Positions 20,360 to 24,863 of a DNA stretch of 24,863 nt are shown in pieces (position 1 is the first letter of the stretch; every line of letters begins with the position of its first letter). The notes below the pieces were generated by a model. That model had not been told where the DNA came from, made no database searches, and was given only the letters and a program-made list of their open reading frames with translations. The stretch spans positions 1-24,863 of the forward strand of contig JPHH03000130.1 in assembly GCA_000750105.3 (NCBI GenBank), read 5' to 3'. The stretch comes from Tolypocladium sp. Sup5 PDA-1. Its lineage: Eukaryota; Ascomycota; Sordariomycetes; Hypocreales; Ophiocordycipitaceae. The translations under genes were made by a program, and so were the position numbers.

Positions 20360-21555
20360 TCATATATTATCGTCTGTGGCCGGGATAACCTCTTCTACTT
20401 GTGAGGCTTGCTGCGTGGCCGGGATGACCTCTTCCACTTGCGAGGTCGCTGTGGTCTGCTGTGACGATACAGTAGCCGCCACGGCACGCCCTTGCCCTCC
20501 CTCGCCCTCGCCCTCGTGATACCCCTGAGCTCCGTTGCCTCTTGTTGCCTCGCGAGGCTTGCGAGGCTTGCGAGGCTGCCGCTGCTGCATCGTCGATCTC
20601 GAATTGGGAGAGGTCATGCCGGGCGCTCGGGTTTAGGGGTCTCGTGCTGAGGCCAGACGTCTGACTGGGCTGACGAGGCCCTCGAGTCCGAAGTCCTCGG
20701 GGCCGGGCTTGGCTGCGTTGTGTGCGTTGTGTGGTATTGACTTCGGTATCGGCACCGGCATCGTCGGCATCGTCATCGACGACTCGGAGCCTTCGTGGCA
20801 CCTTGAGCTTGGCATTCTCAGCGTGGTGGGTGGCATCGAGACGAGGTCTTCCGCATATGTTGGTTACAACGACAGGCTCACGGATATCAAGCAGTGGATC
20901 GTCAACGTTCTATTGTAACGATGAGGGCTAGTTCAACACACACGAAGGGGCACACGGCGGGGCAGTATACTCCCCAAGGGCTTCTCAAGCCACCAGCGCA
21001 AGGCAATATCTCTCTTCCTTAACGGGGCACCGTGCTCGAGGCAATTCAAGATCGTGTGGCTGCAGGGCAGGCCGTACTGATGCTCGAAGTTACCCGTGCA
21101 AGGGCGAAGATGTTGTGGCTCGCGCTGTGAGGGCATCGCGGCCGCAGCAAATCGATGTTGCTTGGCGAGGTCAATAGCTTGATACGTGATTTGCGCATCA
21201 AGCTTGCCAAGCCACGGCTGGCCGATGTATTGGTTCCGCTGCCTTTGCCGCGCCTCACAGCTTCCTGCTTGTAGATATCTCTTTTCCGGATGTAATCGTG
21301 TTCGGGATCAGCCTTTCTCACGATCTGGGCCATCTCGCGGGCCCTCACAGCAAGGTGGTGAGAACTCGCGTGATTCAAAGGTTTATCTGGTGATCCCACT
21401 TGAGCTGGCCCATCAAAGAGTGGCGGGCTGTTGGCTGGCTGTTCGCCCAAGCCTTGATCAAACGCAGGCCGACTTCCACGCCTTGTGGTAGCAGCAGCGT
21501 CGTGCTGGTTGGACATGCAAGCCGTCGAGTCTGCCTCAATCTTCTTTGACTTCAA
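20360..21555 (-). mobile_element. Degenerate, internally deleted Mutator-like (MULE) transposase
   Basis: Pieces of one transposase lie in order on the minus strand but in different frames. About 21480-21250 holds the N-terminal region (AREMAQIVRKADPEHDYIRKRDIY). About 21260-20933 holds QYIGQPWLGKLDAQITYQAI and the SWIM-type zinc finger CTGNFEHQYGLPCSH, then RWWLEKPLG. About 20900-20500 holds REPVVVTN, GRPRLDATHHAENAKL and a low-complexity GRGRGR tail. The end is SQVEEVIPAT twice. The catalytic DDE core that should lie between the first two pieces is missing. At least two further frame changes (about 20905-20935 and 20500) show it is dead. Long terminal inverted repeats were not found by eye. 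The family assignment rests on the SWIM finger and flanking motifs. Confidence 0.65.
20376..20450 (-). repeat. 39-bp tandem repeat, two copies
   Basis: gtggccgggat-acctcttc-acttg-gaggc begins at 20376 and again at 20415. The 39-bp period (13 codons) encodes two copies of SQVEEVIPAT in the transposase tail. Confidence 0.6.
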
Positions 21556-22069
21556 ATGACGAGCTCATGAGTCCTATTGGCATCGTTTATGGCCCCGTTT
21601 CCTACGCAACCAACTCTCGTCGAGTTGACACCCTTGAACTTTCCACCGGCGCAAGAGACCCCCGTACCTTCGTCGAACGACGCACTGAACCTTCCGGTTC
21701 TTGAACAGATTCTGAACGGCTTTAACGGTCTTGGGGGTTCCGTTCTGTCCGGTTCCCAAACATATACCCGGTCTTACGGACGAGGTCCTCAAGAAAATTG
21801 GCCTCCTCGGAGTCGGGAGAGGGTGGCACAAGGATTGGGGTAGACTTGCTCCCGTTATTTTGCCCAGATGGCACTGGTCGGATTCCATGGTTCATAACAG
21901 CCGATGCATGCATGTGTATGTATTCAAGAGAACGTTTGCAACGCATAGGCCTGCACCGAATGACCCTTCTCTAAGGCTGCAGGAGCACGATCTCGCGCAC
22001 TCGACGAGTGAGGCCAGTCAAGCTTCAGTAACATGTCCCGGACGGTCGATCTTCAACCACCTCACATAT
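21556..22069. other. Spacer between the MULE relic and the gene at 22070
   Basis: A minus-strand frame reads PSPDSEEANFLEDLVRKTG near 21830-21780 and may be a relic or a further exon of the upstream gene. No splice linking it was found. The long plus-strand ORF crossing here is mostly antisense to the 22070-22711 exon. Confidence 0.3.
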
Positions 22070-24213
22070 TTAATGCCCTCGCAAAACGACCTCCAATGGA
22101 TCCCCATTGAGGAGCTCAATTGTGTGTTCGTAGGCGACTTTGTGACCTGGATCCTGTTCCAGCGTTCTCCGCTGCCAATACACTTCAGAGAGAGAGTCCC
22201 GGGGTCCGAAGATCATGCCGGGAACGCCAACGGAGCTTCGGACAAAGTTGACAAAGCCTTCCATGGAATGATCAGTGGCAAGAACCCGGACAAGCGCAGC
22301 CATCATTCGCTCCAACACGTGTGGATCGTTGTTCTCCTTGTTCTCGTGGTGCAGAAGAGAATCGAATCCTCTGAGGTGGGAAGGGCCAACCAAACCATGC
22401 CCATCGCCTTTATGACGACAGCGGACTTGCCGGTAGCAATAGGCGGCCAACAGAAACAGTGTAAGCTGCGGCTGCTGAGGGGTCTGGATGGCTGCTTTCA
22501 TCTGCTCGAAAAGCGCTTTACCATCATCGCTTGCCGCCCAATCGCCAACAACCTCCTTTGCCGCGTCATGACGCAAACTCCAGAGAATGAGCAGGAGAAT
22601 GGTGTTGTCTTTCTTATTCAGAGAACTGAATTCGGAATAAGTCCAGCACAGGTGCGCGAGAAACTCTCCTGACTGGCGCTGGGTAAGTCCGCACGGCACG
22701 TTGACCAGAAGCTTCAGCAGAGTATTAGTAAAGCCCTCTAACTCAATACATTTATCATGGACAACTCACAGGCAATGGTGGTCCGGTAATAGGGAGCCAC
22801 TTCCGTAATTCGTCGGTAAGCTTGGCCAACTCTTCACAGCTTACCTCGCGGTCCGTGTATGACTTGGATTGCGTTAGAGCATCTCGCATGACTTTGGGGT
22901 TGAAGGTTCCAAAATTATTTGACCCTTCTACCCCAATCAAGGCGGCGAGTGCCGAAAGGTTGTCATTGGGAGTGTTATCCTCGTTCAACAATTGGCGTTG
23001 CAAAGTATCCCGTCGAAGACCAACAAACTCGAGGAGATGACGGACCAAAGAGACCGCATGCAGGCTTGCTTCCGTGTTGTCTTTGAGCAGGTCGTTGAAT
23101 GTTCGTCGGACTTCCTGCATGATCTACGCCCAGTTTCTGGAGGTTCCGCACAGAGTCATAATCGGGATCCATCGGGATGTTGAACGCAAGAAACACGAGA
23201 GTCGGGGCAAATTTGACGCCGATGGGTCCATACATCTATTATAATTAGACTCGATCCCATGTCACCGGTATAATAGTCAACCTACCGGTAACTCATGCAA
23301 CAAGATAGGCACCTCGATCCATGGAAAGTTGTTGGGTTGTCGGCGATGACGATAATAAGTTCCAAGTCCCCAACCGTGTTTGAGGATACCATTCACAGCT
23401 CTTTGTATGTATCGGGACGCTGCTCTTCCTGGTGCCGTGGATGTTCCATGCACGGCAATCTCGCCCCTTGTTGGCGCGGCCACGTCGTAATTAAGATCCG
23501 CCCATACCTCGATGCCGCGTTCGCGAAGTCGGCTGGCCTGTATCCTAGTTGCAGCAACCTCGTGGAGCTCGTCTGTTGACCCGACGTAATGAACGACAAA
23601 GGGGGCTTTTAGATCATCCGTTCTGACATTCAATGGGATATAGTAAGGCTGCCATATATCGTCGTTCCCGAAGGCTTCGGCCATCTTGCGTCGTAGTCCT
23701 GGAACTTGCCGTTGTCAGCGCCAGAAGAGATGCTGCAAAATGCCTCGTTCGATGTATAGGAAAGAGCTGTACTTGGAAGACACTGGTTCTGGATCGAGGG
23801 GCCAGGACAAGGAGAGCGTGAGTCATGCGTCAGGCTAACGTGCCAATCCATCTTCTGTGTCATTGTATAGGGATGACTTCTCGTCTCCCAGTGAGTAAGA
23901 CGGGGTACCTTCTACTCAATGGCCACTGAAACGGCGGTGTAGGTTCTAGCGTCAACGTGGCCGAAAGTGTGGCGAGCTGACTTACCGATGCAAGCCACAC
24001 AAGCACGTTGACCGAACATAGCATAAACGATGGCGCCAATGAGGCCAAGCCGGCTTCTTCCCCAAGGCCCATAGTGACCGCCCCACTTAGGAGTGCTGGA
24101 AGGACGGTTTAGCTTAGAGGTGTTCGTGTGCCGTCATGCTCATGGGGTACAGTAGCAAGGAATCACTCACTACACTCCCTTGGGAGTGGGAGTTCCAAAG
24201 ACACACACGCCGT
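22070..24213 (-). pseudogene. Multi-exon fungal gene of unknown function with two lesions
   Basis: Exons by hand: about 24213-24171, 24095-23986, about 23912-23840, 23788-23286, 23235-22770 and 22711-22070. Introns have good donors (GTGAGT, GTAAGT, GTTAGC, GTAGGT, GTGAGT). Acceptors include AATAG after TCTAAT and GAAG after TACTAATAC. The first exons give PKGV-YTPKWGGHYGPWGRS and AIVYAMFGQRACVACI. Exon 4 has IEVWADLNYDVAAPTRGEI and GILKHGWGLGTYYRHRRQP. The last is helical and soluble (EGFVNFVRSSVGVPGMIFG). Two lesions interrupt it: an in-frame TGA at 23717-23715 (a single C-to-T change from CGA would explain it) and one extra base at about 23119-23130, before MQEVRRTFNDLL. No known domain was recognised. 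The true 5' end is unclear. It is probably a recent pseudogene because the rest of the frame is well kept. Confidence 0.55.
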
Positions 24214-24361
24214 CTGATGTTGGGTTTAAATGGGCTTGGCCATATTACATGGGTTTGGACGATCAGAGGGCTGTCCGCGACCCATGTGAATACATGCTCT
24301 GCCTCGTATGAACGGAAAGGGAAATCATTTAGCTTTGTCTAAAGAAGTGGGGAGTGCAGGC

Positions 24362-24440
24362 CATGTTTCATGCTGACATGAACATGCGGTAGCGGTTTTT
24401 GATACTAGGACGGTCCACCCAAAGGGTAAAAAGAGGGCCC
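24362..24440 (+). repeat. Dispersed hairpin repeat, copy C
   Basis: An imperfect palindrome (24362-24386, catgtttcatg..catgaacatg) is followed by gatactaggacggtccaccc and aaagggtaaaaagaggg. It has the same order as copies A and B. Confidence 0.6.
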
Positions 24441-24451
24441 ACGGCGGTGGC

Positions 24452-24755
24452 CATGCAGGAAGACTACTCACTCCTCTTTTAGTAACCGGACAATCTTGAT
24501 ACCGAAAAACGTTAGCGGCTTCTTAGTCGACATTCCAACAGCCCAACAGCCAAGAAGCATTGTGGCCGGCACTTCCCGCCGGCTGTTTCTGTCAAACGTA
24601 GCAGCGAGACGTCAGCTTACAGGACCCGAGACATGCCACGTCGGTCAGGGCTGAGTTGGACTGGATACCGAGGCGAATGCGGGGATATCCGGCTCGGATG
24701 TACCATGTGACTAGGATGCCCTGGCGGTTGAGGCGGCTGATTCTTCCACCATGAC
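24452..24755 (-). repeat. About 300-bp repeat, inverted partner of 16151-16430
   Basis: Its reverse complement follows 16151-16430 block by block, ending CGCTAACGTTTTTCGGTATCAAGATTGTCCGGTTACTAAAAGAGG. The element end faces copy C across about 35 bp. Sequence from 24756 to the window edge is GC-rich and no longer matches clearly. Confidence 0.7.
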
Positions 24756-24863
24756 TCTGTTTGTCGCGGTGCTACAAAGATACATTAGCCCCCTTTGGCG
24801 GCCGGGCCGTCCGGTTGGCGCACGCTCATGTAGAAGCGTTACCGCTCTTCGGCCCCGGTCAAT

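Noticed and set aside
21731..22672. 313-codon plus-strand ORF, the longest on that strand
   Set aside because: It lies largely antisense to the 22070-22711 exon, which has better composition and a textbook TACTAATAC intron joining it to the next exon. The plus reading has no motif.
1..24863. CRISPR arrays, rRNA genes or bacterial-type operons
   Set aside because: No regularly spaced identical repeats and no rRNA-like blocks; introns and fungal families show this is eukaryotic DNA.

Overview
This window reads as nuclear DNA of a filamentous ascomycete, probably Sordariomycetes and perhaps Hypocreales. The genes are cut by short introns (about 45-110 bp, one 178 bp) with GT...AG ends and CTAAC/CTGAC/TACTAAT-type branch sites. 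Recognisable families are fungal ones: a C2H2 zinc-finger protein, an NF-YB/HAP3 histone-fold protein, a LaeA-like/TAM-domain methyltransferase and a zinc-finger plus aminoglycoside-phosphotransferase (APH) protein. Gene models were spliced by hand from the sequence. Family assignments come from recall of conserved motifs, not from a search.

Layout, left to right: the 5' part of a C2H2 gene leaving the left edge (minus, 45-583); repeat-rich DNA with hairpins (1.1-2.0 kb); a HAP3-like gene whose N-terminus is borrowed from another gene family (plus, 2525-3414); an intact ten-exon methyltransferase (minus, 4647-6263 or 6332); a cut-off coding fragment (minus, about 7160-7540); repeat copy 1 (about 7640-8190); a conserved fungal protein of unknown function with one frameshift (plus, 8577-9759); a multi-pass membrane protein (minus, 11053-12055); repeat copy 2 (about 12920-13515); a three-exon gene for a disordered protein (plus, 14045-14751); more repeats (15.65-16.9 kb); a tiny two-exon Cys/His-rich gene (plus, 17456-17706); the zinc-finger/APH kinase (minus, 18398-19842); an internally deleted Mutator-like transposase relic (minus, about 20360-21555); a long multi-exon gene of unknown function with a stop and a frameshift (minus, 22070 to about 24213); and repeat copies at the right edge.

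There is no sign of one shared pathway. The window looks like a gene-poor, repeat-rich accessory region with both intact and decaying genes. The most unusual items are the chimeric HAP3-like gene, which shares its N-terminal block with the gene 6 kb away, and a dispersed repeat whose copies keep a short hairpin although the arms change sequence, mostly in a paired way. The methyltransferase is the best candidate for a specialised-metabolism enzyme, but no synthase gene lies beside it here.
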